NCBI RefSeq assembly: GCF_030272615.1
Contig: NC_081413.1
Location: 16,128,285-16,192,284, forward strand
Source: Cryptomeria japonica
Taxonomy: Eukaryota; Streptophyta; Pinopsida; Cupressales; Cupressaceae
DNA: 64,000 nucleotides
Direction of reading: 5' to 3'
Shown here: in pieces, positions 34,290-46,495 of the stretch
Layout of the letters: each line of letters begins with the position of its first letter
Numbering within the stretch: the first letter of the stretch is position 1
The notes under the pieces: model-generated
Seen by the model: only the letters and a program-made list of their open reading frames with translations
Told to the model about the DNA's origin: nothing
Databases searched by the model: none
Program-made: the position numbers and the translations under genes

Positions 34290-34815
34290 GTATCTCAGAG
34301 TATTTGTTGTGTTATCTTGGTAATTTGGTAGGAGATGTGATTTCCCTTGATATTCATGGTTATGCAAATTCAGGTTAGATAGGTGATATTGATAGCAGAA
34401 GATCCACCAGTCTTTATGTGTTTACTTTATTTGGTGGTGCAATTAATTGGATGAGCAAGTCATAGATTGTGGTTGCTTTGTCCACTACTAATGCAAAGTA
34501 TATGGTAGCTACTCATGCTTGTAAGGAAGCCATTTGGCTTAAGAGACTATGTTCAGATATTGGAATAAAAAAAGGTGCAGCGACAATTTATTGTGACAGT
34601 CAAAGTGCGATTTGCCTAGCTAAGAACCCGACATTTCCAACCTAGACCAAGCACATTGATGTTCAAGATTATTTTGTCAGAGATATGGTCAAAACTGGTA
34701 GGGTGAATTTGGTTAAGGTAGAAACTTTAATGAATGTTTCAAATTCTTTAACTAATGTTGTGAGTGTAAAGAAGTTTAGATGGTGTTCGAAGTCTATGGT
34801 CCGCATGGACCTCTA
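34290..34815 (+). pseudogene. copia RNase H, broken
   Basis: Readable as SRRSTSLYVFTLFGGAINWM, VVALSTTNAKYMVATHACKE, AIWLKRLCSDIG, IYCDSQSAICLAKNP (catalytic Asp in CDSQ) and TKHIDVQDYFVRDMVKTG, ending CSKSMVRMDL just before the 3' LTR. Stops interrupt it. Confidence 0.82.
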
Positions 34816-34878
34816 GTAATTAATTTATGGTTTAGATACTCCCTTTACTCTTGCAAGGTGTTTGACAAGTCAGAGAAT

Positions 34879-35779
34879 GTTAAGAAAATAGTGTCTCAAC
34901 TTTGCATATACATAAGGTTGCTATTTAGAGTAAGTTTTCATTTAAGCATAAATTGATTCAAAATTTTCCCTACAAATTTGGATTGACTAGATAAGTATGC
35001 CAATATATTTTCAATGTAAGATCATGCCTAGAATTGAATATATTAAAGTTTCCATTTTCAAAAGTTGTGAAAAAAATTCTTAGAGTCAATTTTGAGGCCT
35101 TTAGAGGTTCCAAAATGGCCCAAAAGTGTCAATAATTGGTGTAGTAGGTTATAGCTTGATAAAGAACATTATGAGCTTTTTGGTGCTTCAAATAGTTCAT
35201 CAATTAGACACCTATTTTAAAAGTTATGACCTCCAAAAGTTGAGTCTTCTAAAATAGGTAATATAAAAATATTTCAGACACATAAACGAGCTATAAAAGG
35301 GAGGTACATGTGTTGATGTGTGTTTTGACATATCATAGGGCATCTAGGATTGGAGATAAGACAGATTCCACTTTATTGGGTGGTTTTAGCCTATGGTTTT
35401 GTAATATCATTTGACAATTTCATGTATTGTACCTCATATATATGAGGTGCATGAGATCGAGGTTTTGTGCAAGAGTTTTAAAGATATTGAGTTACCTCTA
35501 AATCTATGGCTTGTGATACTCCCGTGAAAAGCTTTCTTGCAAGTATATTGTATTATGTTATTGGTTTTTGAATAATATATTGGGAAAATTTTGGAGTGTG
35601 TGGTTTTTCTCCCAAAGGGTTTTCCCCAAGTAAATTAGTGTGTATTTTGTTGTATGCATGCTATTTATGTTTATTTTTATTCAATTTTTGTAACTATTGT
35701 AATGATCTATAATTTTTTTTGCATTACCCTCCTCTCATGGTTAGTGTAGGAAGTTGTTTCACCTCTTAACTTCTTTACA
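34879..35779 (+). repeat. 3' LTR of the Ty1/copia element
   Basis: 901 bp, TGTTAAGAAA...TTTACA. It is clearly homologous to 23714-24610 but with many differences. It is followed by the target duplication aaaga. Confidence 0.92.
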
Positions 35780-36076
35780 AAAGAGAGTCTTTGGTCCAAA
35801 TGTGAGAATCTTAACGAAGGAAACCATTATGGTGCACATGCACCTGAATGACATGTCGTAGTCTCTTATGAACTATGACAAAAGATACTTAAAAAATAGT
35901 GAAGACCTAACTATACGCTTTAGCTAACTTGCAAACCCAAAATTCAAAAACACAACTAGAAATACTAAATGATAGAGATAAATATAAATGAAATAAATTG
36001 ATACAAGAAAAAATCTATCCATTTGAATGCTTCCAACAAACTTGTACACACAAAGAAGAGGAAAAATATTTGGGGT

Positions 36077-36451
36077 TCTAGACACCCAAATCTGTCCACT
36101 TAATTAAATGAATGCTTAGTATTTATTTGATTATTTAACCATTGATCAATGATTAATTAAATTAATATTTAATAAATTCATCCCAACCCTCTTCTATTTA
36201 TTAAATAAGTTATTTAATTTATTTGATTTATTTGATTTAATTCACTTAACTAAATTTAGACCTTTAATTAAATAAATAAATCATATTAGTTTAATTAAAT
36301 CCTCCTTCACATTTAAATAAATTAATATTTATTTAAAATCTCTAGATCCCATTTCTTGCATTTAAATAAATTAATGTTTATTTAAATCCATTTTCTCATA
36401 TTTGAATAAATTAATATTTATTTAAATTTCTAAAATCCTTATGCCACTTGC
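36077..36451 (+). repeat. long LTR, copy 1, left part
   Basis: Starts ttctagacacccaaatctgt and continues through cacttaattaaatgaatgct, closely matching 46498 onward. It carries palindromic attaatatttatttaaa words. It is cut at cttgc by the gypsy insertion and resumes at 45316. Confidence 0.8.
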
Positions 36452-38603
36452 TGGTGCAGGAGCACCTAGTTTTGCTTATACTCTCCATTTTTGGTATTTT
36501 TCATGTTTTAGTGTCTTGTTAGTTTTGAAATGTTTTCATAGGTTGTGTTTAGTATTTTTATAGGTGTTTGATCTCATTTTGTGCTTGAGAGATCAAATTT
36601 TGCTTCTTAGAGCTTGAATTGTCAATTTTGTGCTTCTAAGCCAAAAAGGGCTAAAAAGTGAGAAATTGTCTTATAGGCCTAGAAATGGTTGGGAAAGTTT
36701 TGGAACATGTTTTGTGAGTGATTTTAATCATTCCTAGGTGTCTAGGAGGGATAGATAAGTTAGGTTGCTCAAAAATGTCATTTGGAGCAACAAAAGTTGC
36801 TTTCTTGTTTGGAAAAGTTGTCATTTTTAAGACAAAAATTGTAAAAGAAAACCTCCTACAGCTGTGTGTCCATGTAGGACCTCATAAATACTTCATGGTG
36901 TTATAAATATTCCTCCCTCTTATTTTTATAGGGTTGGCAATTGTTTTTGAAGACATTCTCAATTGGAAATATCAAGAATTCTGGCTTTTTAATGGTGTTT
37001 TAACTCATTTTCTTGTGACAGTCCGTACTGGACAGTTCCTTTCCATACTGTACTTGCTGGAGATTTTTCTTAATGTAAATTCAAGGCATTTAATGTATTA
37101 AGTTCATTTGTTAAGAATTTGGAAGTTGATTGTACAAATTAGTTTCAGTTTTGGCTTTTGACTGCCCTGTCAAGGGTTTGGGCCACAAAAATGCATCAAC
37201 TTGTCTAAATCCAGGTTTGGGATCCCATGGATGGACTTAGATAAGTTGTATTTCACATTTTGGCCAGCATTGTGAGAAAGAAGAGTTTTTGAGCATATGC
37301 TAGGCAACTTGGAAATGGATTTGGCTAGCAACATGAGTAAGACCAAACTTGTTTGTGCTCAAGACCAATTTGAGTGAGAAAACTTGAGGTAGAGGTCTGC
37401 ACTAGTTTACAATAAGTTTTGGATGCATTTGGAGCTCCAAAAAATTTACTTTTCATCTTGCAAGTGTGTGTTAACTCTAGCTGGCAGAAGGCATACATTT
37501 TCCAGATTTATGACAATCAAAATAGGTCTCAGTGCAGAGATGATAGCTATTTATTGCACCGTTGGATCTTTATGAATTTTGGATATGTTTCTCATAATAA
37601 ATTTTTCTAAAACTCCACTAACGCGATTGGACTATTATTTTCTAGTTTGGGAGTTATTAATGTCTAAGTGTGTGTTAATTCTAGTTGGCAGCAAGTACCC
37701 AGTTTTGGGGAATTAATGAATTTTTGGGTATAAACTTGCTTTGTATACATATCCATGCTTCAAATTCTTGTGTCAGGTGTTGAAGAAGTGTTATGAAGTT
37801 ACCACATACCTTGGTGATGGTTTCTATGCTATCCTAACCTTTGAAAGTGCAGTAAAATAGTGAAAGTGCAGTCATATGCACAAAACAGTCAATTGATTGC
37901 TTGTATGGCAAGTGTTTGTCATAATGTCATGAAGGGAAGTGATGGGGAGTTGTTTATAATGATGTTTCAAAGGTAATACATGAATTTGGGGGCTTGGTTT
38001 GTAGTTTGAGACTGACTTCCTTTGTTACATGGAAAAAACCCTCTCAAACCCTACTTATTTGCCTAAAAACGTGGACAGTCACCATGCCAACTTCTCAGGG
38101 GCTAAAATTATGAAAATATCTAATCATACACCTTGTTGACACCATCAAAGTCAGTTTTCAGCTTGGTTAAGGTCATCATTATCCTATGCAAACAAAATTC
38201 ACTTAATTAGGCCTCCACGGGCTAGTAGTTGTTTTTAGCCATGTTTTCACAACAGTGGAATCCGATTGTCCAAATGATGCATCAACCTTCCTAAATTGTC
38301 AAAAACTATTGAAAAACACTCAAAGGACCTAATTAAACCAATCATGATAGTCAAGACACCATTTTGGGGTGTGGAGCTATGTTGGAGGGTTTGAGTAACT
38401 TTGAGTACCTATGAGGAACCAAGCTAGTATAAGGAAGTTGCATAACACACAATAGGGTAGTTGCTTGAGGAGAAGTGTGGGTATGGAGTTTGATGCTGCC
38501 AAACACTAATTGAATTAAAAATAAAAAACATATCCTTGGGTCCACTTAACAAATTAAACCAATTTAGGCTTATTGAGTAACTTCTCACTCAATCTCCCTA
38601 TCA
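36452..38603 (+). repeat. 5' LTR of the gypsy element
   Basis: 2,152 bp, TGGTGCAGGAGC...CCCTATCA. TATA box TATAAATAT is at 36902-36910, matched at 43595-43603 in the 3' LTR. Only short, chance open frames are present. Confidence 0.93.
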
Positions 38604-38606
38604 TAG

Positions 38607-38618
38607 TGGTATCAGAGC
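38607..38618 (+). promoter_or_regulatory. primer-binding site (initiator tRNA-Met)
   Basis: tggtatcagagc, the exact plant consensus, three bases after the 5' LTR. Confidence 0.95.
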
Positions 38619-38686
38619 CTGAGTAAGATTCAGGAGAAAAGAGAAAACAAATTGGCTTAGGATCAATAGAATCCTTAGAAGAAAAC

Positions 38687-39580
38687 ATGGTGACCAATGC
38701 TGAGTTATCCAAGAAGGTCGAAGACCAAGAAGAAGAGAATAAAGCACTTAGAGAGAGGTTGGAGCAGCTAGCAACAAAACTAGTTGAAGTTGAAGTTAAG
38801 ATTGAATAAGTCCATGATAAGGTTGGAGATAAGGGCAAAATGGTGGCAATAGAAGATGAGGTTCCCATAGATGACCCTGTCATTGAGCAAGAACCATTCT
38901 TGAAGGATTTTAGAGCTATGAGTGGTAAAACCTTAGAGGGAGTGGCTCTTTCCAGTGGAAAGATGGATCCAGATGCTCTCATAGAATGGATTGAAGGCCT
39001 GGAAAACCATTTTGAATATGATGGAATAACTCAAGCACAAAAGGTTAAAGTAGCAAAATAAAGGTTGAGAGGAGCAACCTTAACTTGGTGGAAGTTCATC
39101 CAAGAAGAAAGGGTGAAGGAAGGTAAACAACCAATAGCCACCTGGAAAGCAATGGTATCCAAGATTAGAGAAACCTATCTTCCTGAAGACTATGAAATCA
39201 AACTACATAGGAAAAGACAAAATTTGAGACAAAAATATTTAGATGTCACTAGCTACACTGAATAATTTCAAAAACTATGCATGAGATCCGAGGTAGTAGA
39301 GGATGAGAGTATAAAAGTAGCAAGGTATTTGAATGGACTGAGATGGAACATACAAGAAGAGATGAGTTTTCTATGTCCACAAATAGTTCACAAGTGTTAT
39401 CAACTAGCACTCAAAGTGGAAGAGAAGATTAAGAAAAAGAAAGAGCAAAGCAACAGAGGAAGAGGTAGGGGTAGAGATGGTAGAGGCCATAGAGGAAGTT
39501 TTGGTGGAAGAGGAGATCAAAGGTCCCAAGGAGAATCCAAAATTATTGAGCAAAGTTGGAGCACCCTGCCTATAGATGTC
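38687..39580 (+). pseudogene. gypsy gag, broken
   Basis: The ATG at 38687 gives MVTNAELSKKVEDQEEENKA, a coiled-coil-like start, with a stop at 38807. The same frame continues: MDPDALIEWIEGLENHFEYD, stop at 39059, LRGATLTWWKFIQEERVKEG (the retrotransposon gag core), YLPEDYEIKLHRKRQNLRQK, stop near 39262, EVVEDESIKVARYLNGLRW and a Gly/Arg-rich NRGRGRGRDGRGHRG. The zinc knuckle is reduced to EHPAYRCPEKP after a frameshift near 39550, with its first two cysteines lost. Gag forms the particle core. Confidence 0.88.
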
Positions 39581-39599
39581 CAGAGAAACCCACTTCATC

Positions 39600-41620
39600 A
39601 CAAGGAGGTGAAAGAAAAGTGAATTATGTGCAAGATAGTGCAGCAAGCGACAAAGCTAATGAAGTGAGCTTAACATCAGAAAATGGTGAGAGTTTGATGA
39701 TGAGAAGAGTCTTGATAAAGGATCCAATCAAGGAGGAACCTATTCAAAGAAGGTCATTGTTTAGAATTAAGTGCAAGATCATGGGAAAGATATGCAAGGT
39801 GGTCATTGATTCAAGATCCACAGATAACATAGTTTCAGAGGAAGCAATGAGGAAACTCAAACTAGAAAGAATCTCTCACACACATCTCTATAGAGTCACA
39901 TGGTTGAATAGGGAGCAACATGTTCTTGTTAATGAGCAAACATGGGTAGAATTCACTATAGGAGGGTATCAAGATAAGATATTATGTGATATTCTTCTAA
40001 TGGATGCTTGCCATCTACTTCTTGGTAGACCTTGGCAATTTGAAAGGAAAGCCATACACAATGGTGAAAAGAACTCCTACTCATTTCAGAAGGATGGTGT
40101 TACATACAAAATTCAGTCTATAAATGAAGAGAAAGAGGGCAGCAGCTCAAAGAATCAAAATGTTTTGATAGTGAATGAGAAAGAGTTTATTAACATACTT
40201 GAAGAGGGTAAAGGAGTGGGATTTGCACTCATATTGACACCTAAGGAAGAAAAGAAGGAGAAGAAGGTTGAGATACCACAAGAAGTGCAGCAAATACTTG
40301 ATAACTTTAAAGAAATCATAAGGGATGGAACACCTGCAACCTTACAACCTCCTAGAGCTATTAGCCATCAGATAGACTTCATACCAGGAGCCTCTTTACC
40401 AAACAAAGCAGCCTATAAGATGACACCTGAACAAAACAAAGAAGTGGCAAGACAAGTGCAAGAACTCCTAGATCAAAATATGATAAGAAAAAGTATAAGT
40501 CCTTGTGCAATACCTGCAGTTTTAGCACCTAAGAAAGGAGGTACATGGAGATTATGCATAGATTCCAGAGCCATTAATAGAATCACTATCATATATAGAT
40601 TTCCTATTCCAAGGATTGAGGATTTGATGGATTGTTTGGGGGGTGCAAAGTATTTTACAAAAATGACCTAAAAAGTGGTTATCACCATATCAGAATAAAA
40701 GAAGGCGATGAATGGAAAACAACCTTCAAAACAAATGAGGGTCTTTATGAGTGGCTAGTTATGTCATTTGGTCTTTCTAATGCCCCAAGTACATTCATGA
40801 GACTCATGAATGAAGTGTTGCATGATTTCATTGGTAAATTTGTAGTGGTCTACTTTGATGACATTCTAATTTTCAGTAAAACTCAAGAAGAGCATTTGAA
40901 GCATCTTAGAATTGTTTTGAATAAATTGTATGATGAACAACTGACAATCAATTTGGAAAAGTGTGATTTTATGAAACAGGAATTGGTTTATCTTAGCTTT
41001 GTGATCTCAGATGGAGATTTGAAAATGGATAAAACCAAGGTGGAATCCATCACAAATTGGCCTACACCCAAATCAACAAGTGATGTCCGAAGTTTTCATG
41101 GCTTAGCACAATTCTACAGGAAGTTCATCAGGGGGTTTAGGGGGATTTGTGCACCAATACTTGATACTATAAAAGGTGGAGCTAAGGTAAAGTTTTAGTG
41201 GACAGATGCAACAAATAAGGGGTTTGAAATTTTGAAAATCAAGGTTGCTTCTCAACAAGTTATTTACTATTGAATGCGATGCTAGTAATATTGCAGTAGG
41301 TGCAGTGTTGAGTCAGGATAATAGACCTATAGCTTTCTTTAGTGAAAAGTTGAATGATGCAAAAAATAAGTACTCTTCCTATGATTTGGAACTCTATGCT
41401 TTAGTTCAATCACTTAGAAAGTGGAGACATTATTTGCTTCCAAAGGATTTTGTTGTTTATACAGATAATCAGGCTTTGAGTTTCTTGAATTCACAAGATA
41501 AGTTAAATCATAGGCATGTTAAATGGGTTGAGTACTTACAATCATACACTTTTACTCTTAAGCACAAGAAAGGGCAATGCAATAAAGTAGCAAATGCTTT
41601 GAGAAGAAGGCTTCTAATAG
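39600..41620 (+). pseudogene. gypsy protease, reverse transcriptase and RNase H, broken
   Basis: Protease: KVVIDSRSTDNIVSEEAM near 39800 has Asp-Ser-Arg where Asp-Ser-Gly is expected, then MDACHLLLGRPWQFERK. Reverse transcriptase: IDFIPGASLPNKAAYKM, WRLCIDSRAINRITI, a one-base loss near 40662, [38 protein letters not shown] and the active site [13 protein letters not shown] at 40845-40880. A TAG at 41196 and a deletion near 41240 separate it from RNase H: FTIECDASNIAVGAVLSQ, YSSYDLELYALVQSL, VVYTDNQALSFLNS and VANALRRR, where the last catalytic Asp is Asn. Replication enzymes of the element, now inactive. Confidence 0.92.
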
Positions 41621-41625
41621 TGTAG

Positions 41626-43086
41626 GAAGTACAGGTTCAGAGTATTGGCATAGAATGCTTCAAAGAAATGTATCCCGATGATGAAGATTTTGCAGCCATC
41701 TATAAGGTTTGCCAGGCATTTGATAATTCTTTTCATAATGAATATGTTGATTATACTTTGCAAAATGGTTTTTTGTTTAAAGGTGGGAAGCTATGTGTTC
41801 CTAAAAGCTCAATGAGGGAGAATCTGATTCAAGAAAAGCACAATGGGTGTTTGAGTGGATATTTTGGTCTCAAAAAAACATTGGAGTTGGTGCAACGTTT
41901 CTATTATTGGCCTAAAATGCAGCGAGATGTCAGAAGGTATGTGGAGAAATGTATGGTTTGTCAGAAAGAAAAAGGTAATACTTCTAATGCTAGTCTTTAT
42001 CAGCCTCTTCCAATTCCTACAAGGCCTTGGGAGTGTGTTAGCATGGATATTGTGGTAGGCTTACCTATGACTCAAGCTGGTTTTGATAGCATTTTTGTGA
42101 TTGCGGATAGGTTTAGTAAAATGACACAATTTATTTCTTGAAAAACTACACATGATGCTAGTCATATAGCCTATTTGTTTTTCAAGGAAGTGATTAGAAT
42201 CCATGGTTTACCTTCTAGTATTGTTTCTGATAGAGATGTTAAGTTTCTTGGCCATTTTTGGAAGATATCATGGAAAATATTGGGTACTAATCTTTTTTTT
42301 GGTTCATCTTATCACCCACAGACTGATGGCCAAACTGAGGTGGTCAATAGGACTCTTGGAAAGCTCTTAAGGTGTTTGACAAAGGAATATGGCAAAAGTT
42401 GAGATCAGCTCATCCATCAGGTAGAATTTGCATACAATGATAGTGTTAACAGGTCAACTGGTAAGAGTCCCTTTGAGATTGTTTATGGTATGCACCCAAG
42501 GGGTGTCATGGATTTAATGGATCTTGGTAACATGTAGCAAAAGAGTGGTACAATAGATGACATGGCTCAATCAATGAAGGAATTTCATGAGCAAGTGAGA
42601 AAGACTCTTCAAGATACCTCACAAAAAGTGAAAGCTAGAGTGGATGAATCAAAGAGAGATGTTCAATTTTTAGTTGGGGAATTTGTGATGGTGAATTTGA
42701 ACAAGTATAGATTGAAAAAGGGAGTTCCCAGCAAGCTCCAAATGAGGTGGGTAGGTCCTTGCCAGATATTGGCTAAGTATAGTTCCAATGAATATAAAAT
42801 TGATTTGCCTACTGATCTTTCTTTGTCTCTTATTTTCAATGTTTCAGATTTGGTGGCATTCAAAGGCCAGCTTCCTAAGGAGGATGATAGAGTTTCAAAA
42901 GTTCACAAGTCACTTTCAGATCCACCTTTTCCTCCTTTATCCATTCCTCAAGCTGAAAAGGTGTTGGACTCAAGAGTGTACAAGAAGACTCACCATCAAG
43001 TGTACATGGAGCATCTTATCTAGTGGAAAGATAAACCACTTTCAGAAGCCACTTGGGTACAGGAATTTTATTTCTATAAGTTTTAA
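41626..43086 (+). pseudogene. gypsy integrase with chromodomain-like C-terminus, broken
   Basis: Same frame as RNase H. Zinc-binding part: EKHNGCLSGYFGLKKTLELV, where the second His is Tyr, then CMVCQKEKG. Catalytic core: SMDIVVGLPMTQAGFD (Asp), IVSDRDVKFLGHFW (Asp) and DGQTEVVNRTLGKLLRC (Glu). C-terminal: MRWVGPCQILAKYSSNEYKI, then VLDSRVYKKTHHQVYMEHLI, a TAG, and WKDKPLSEATW, which reads as a chromodomain. Stops at 41623, 42139, 42400, 42535 and 43021, ending TAA at 43086. Chromodomains steer integration to marked chromatin. Confidence 0.92.
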
Positions 43087-43131
43087 ATTCCTTCTTCTTT
43101 GCTGCCTCAAGGAGTCACATGACTTCTTTGT

Positions 43132-43144
43132 CTTTGGGGGAGTA
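43132..43144 (+). promoter_or_regulatory. polypurine tract of the gypsy element
   Basis: tttgggggagta immediately upstream of the 3' LTR. Confidence 0.8.
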
Positions 43145-45315
43145 TAGTGCAGGAGCACCTAGTTTTGCTTATACTCTCCATTTTTGGTATTTTTCATGTT
43201 TTAGTGCCTTGTTAGTTTTTAAATGTTTTCATAGGTTGTTTTTAGTCTTTTCATAGGTTTTTTATCTCATTTTGTGCTTGAGAGATCAAATTTTGCTTCT
43301 TAGAGCTTGAATTGTCAATTTTGTGCTTCTAGGCCAAAAAGGGCTAAAAAGTGAGAAATTGCCTTATAGGCCTAAAAATGGCTGGGAAAGTTTTGAAACA
43401 TGTTTTTTGATTGATTTTAATCATTCCTAAGTGTCCAGGAGGGATAGATAAGTTAGGTTGCCTAAAAATCTCATTTGGAGCAACAAAAGTTGCTTTCTTG
43501 TTTGGAAAAGTTGTCATTTTTAAGACAAAAATTGTAAGAGAAAACCTCCTACAGCTATGTGTCCATATAGGACCTCATAACTACTTCATGGTGCTATAAA
43601 TATGCCTCCCTCTTCTTTTTATAGGCTTGGAAAAAATTTTGAAGACATTCTCAATTGGAAATATCAAGAATTTTGGCTTTTTAATGGTGTTATAACTCAT
43701 TTTCTTACGATAGTCCGTACTAGATAGTTCCTTTCTGTATTGTAATTGATGGATATTGTTCTTAATGTACATTCAAGTTATTTAATGTATTAAGTTCATT
43801 TTTTAATCATTTGGAAGTTGATTGTACAAATTAGTTTCATTTTTGGCTTTTGACTGCCGTGTCAAGGGTTTGGGCCACAAAAATGCATCAACTTGTCTAA
43901 ATCCAGGTTTGGGATCCATGGATGGACTTAGACAAGTTGTATTGCACTTTTATAGTGTAAATATTTCACATTTTTACCAGCGTTGTGAGAAAGAAGAGTT
44001 TTTGAGCATATGCTAGGCAAATTGGAAATGGATTTGGCTAGCAACATGATTAAGACCAAACTTATTTGTGCTCAAGACCAATTTGAGTGAGCAAACTTGA
44101 GGCAGAGATCTGCACTAGTTTACAATGAGTTTTGGATGCATTTGGAGCTCCAAACAATGTACTTTTCATCTTGCAAGTGTGTTAACTCTAACTAGCAGCA
44201 AGCATACATTTTCCAGATTTATGACAGTCAAAATAGGTCTCGGTGCATAGATGATAACTATTTATTGAACCATTGGATATTTATGAATTTTGGATATGTT
44301 TCTCTTAATTAAGTTTTCTAAAATTCAACTGAAGATATTGTACTATAATTTTCTGATTTGGGAGTTATTAATGTTTGAGTGTGTGTTAATTCTAGGTGAC
44401 AAAAAGTACCCAGTTTTGGGTAATTAATGATTTTTTGGGTATAAACTTGATTTTTATACATATCCATGCTTTGGATTCTTGTGGAAGGTGCTGAAGAAGT
44501 GTTATGAAGTTACCACAGACCTTGGTGAAGGTTTCTATGCTATCCTAACCTTTGAAAGTGCAGTAAAATAGTGAAAGTGCAGTCATAATGCACAAAATAG
44601 TCAATTGATTGCTTGTATGGCAAGTGTTTTTCATAATATCATGAAGGGAAGTGATGGGGAGTTATTTATAATGATGTGGAAGAGGTCCTACATGAATTTG
44701 GGGTCTTGGTTTGCAGTTTAAGATTGACTTCCTTTGTTACATGGACAAAACCCTCTCAAACCCTACTTATTTGCCTAAAAACATGGACAGACACCATGCC
44801 AACTTCTCAGGGGATAAAATTATGAAAATATTTGAGAATACACATTTTTGACACCATCCAATTCATTTTTAATCTTGGTTAAGGTCATCGTTAGCTTGTG
44901 CACACAAAATTCACTCAATTAGGCCTCCACGGGCTAGTAGCCCTTTTTAGCCTTGTTTTCACAAAAGTGGAATCCGATTCTCCAAATGATGCCTCGACCT
45001 TCCTAAATTGTCAAAAATAGTTGAAAAACAATCAAAGGACCTAATTAAACCAATCATGACAATCAATACACCATTTTGGGGTGTGGAGCTATGTTGGAGG
45101 GTTTGAGTAACTTTGAGTACGTATGAGGAACCAAGCTAGTATAAGGAAGTTGCATAACACACAATAGGGTGGTTTCTAGAGGAGAAGTGTGGGTGTGGAG
45201 TTTGATGCTGAAAAACACTAATTGAATACAAAAGAAAAACCATATCCTTGGGTCCACTTAACAAATTAAACCAATTTAGGCTTATTGAGTAACTTCTCAC
45301 TCAATCTCCCTATCA
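43145..45315 (+). repeat. 3' LTR of the gypsy element
   Basis: 2,171 bp. It begins TAGTGCAGG, so the terminal TG has mutated to TA, and ends CCCTATCA before cttgc. Confidence 0.93.
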
Positions 45316-46495
45316 CTTGCACTTTCTAGAAAATGTAAGTTGCAAGTTAACCTTCCTCCTAATCATTTCTAGACCCCTATTATTAGCCTAATCAACCTTT
45401 AATATTTTCCACATTCCTAAACCAAAAGTTAACCCAAAAACCATCAACTCAAACCTTTAATGGCTTTTTTTTAAAGTCTTCAAGCCTTTAATAATTTTCT
45501 TATAGAGTCTTCAAGCGTTTAATGGCTTCTCTTAAAGTCTTCAAACCTTTGATGGTTTCATTCTACATTCTTCTTAAGCCTTTAATGGTTTCTTTTAAAT
45601 TCTCCAAGCCTTTAATGACTTCCTTCTAGAGTCCTCTTAAGCCTTTAATGACTTCCTTCAAGTCTTCAAGCATCCAATGCTTTATCCCCCTTTTTATCAT
45701 TTAAATAAATTAAAATTTATTTAGATAAAATCCAAAATTTGCATGTACATTTAAATAATTAAACATTTATTCAAACCCTATTTATCCTCACCCACTTGCA
45801 TTCTCCTACAAAGCCCACTTGTATACTAACCCTTCTTCTAAATTCTTCTAATCCTTTCTAATTTAGCCTAATCCCCTTCTAAATATTTGCACATTCCTAA
45901 CTAAGGGATTAGTGAGGAATCACTTCTCAAAAGCATTAAAAGTTTTCTCCCTTCTACATGTTAACCCCCAAAGTCTTCTTAAGCCTTAAAGGCTTTAATC
46001 TAACTAACCCACCTTTGACCCTTGGTTAGAGACTTTCCTCTAACTCAACCATCCATCTAACCCTAAAGTCTCTTCAAGTAATCAATGCTTTTACCATGGT
46101 TACTCTTTAACCCTTGCACATTTATTTATCCCTTGGATAAAATATTTATCCACTAACCTAACCCTAACCAAACCCCCTAGGGTAACCATCGTGTCCTCTC
46201 AAGCATTTAATGAATCTTCCCTCTCCTCTCAAGTCCTCTCATGATGTCACTTGTCACCATTACATTGGTGTAAGTTGCAAACATGGATTGAGGATCATGC
46301 TTGTCTCATACAATCATAGCCCTTGCTAAGCCAAATCAATCTTAACCCTTCAATCAATCATTTTGCCTATAAAAAGAACTCTCATCCTCAAGCAAAGGAG
46401 GAAGCAGTTTAAGCATTGCTATTATAGTTGCATAGGCATTTCTACTAAGCTTTCTCATAGCAATTCTATCTTGTGCATTTGCAAGCAATAGAAGT
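45316..46495 (+). repeat. long LTR, copy 1, right part
   Basis: Continues the LTR interrupted at 36451. It holds tandem copies of a roughly 30-bp phrase (cctttaatggcttcct... agtcttcaag) at 45449-45672 and a TATA box tataaaaag at 46368, followed by ctcctcaagcaaaggaggaa-like text shared with copy 2 at 47767. It stops at about 46495, some 300 bp short of where copy 2 ends. Confidence 0.78.

Larger units (their letters stand above)
23714..35779 (+). mobile_element. Ty1/copia LTR retrotransposon (old, interrupted twice)
   Basis: The perfect 5-bp duplication aaaga flanks it (23709-23713 and 35780-35784). LTRs are 23714-24610 and 34879-35779, both TG...CA. Primer site tggtatcaaagc is at 24613. Internal order gag, protease, integrase, reverse transcriptase, RNase H is that of Ty1/copia, and the wording resembles plant TNT1-94-type elements. 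The two LTRs differ at many positions (I judge well over 10 percent by eye), so the insertion is old. It has been split by the LTR-like insert at 26011-27180 and by the element at 27459-32447. All open frames are broken. Confidence 0.93.
36452..45315 (+). mobile_element. Ty3/gypsy chromovirus-like LTR retrotransposon
   Basis: The perfect duplication cttgc (36447-36451 and 45316-45320) flanks the 8,864-bp element. LTRs are 36452-38603 and 43145-45315. Initiator tRNA-Met primer site is at 38607, and the G-rich polypurine tract ends at 43144. Order gag, protease, reverse transcriptase, RNase H, integrase, chromodomain-like end defines Ty3/gypsy, chromovirus branch. The LTRs differ at roughly one base in 15-20 in the stretches I compared. 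Pol has at least four frame changes and six in-frame stops, so it is inactive. Confidence 0.95.
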
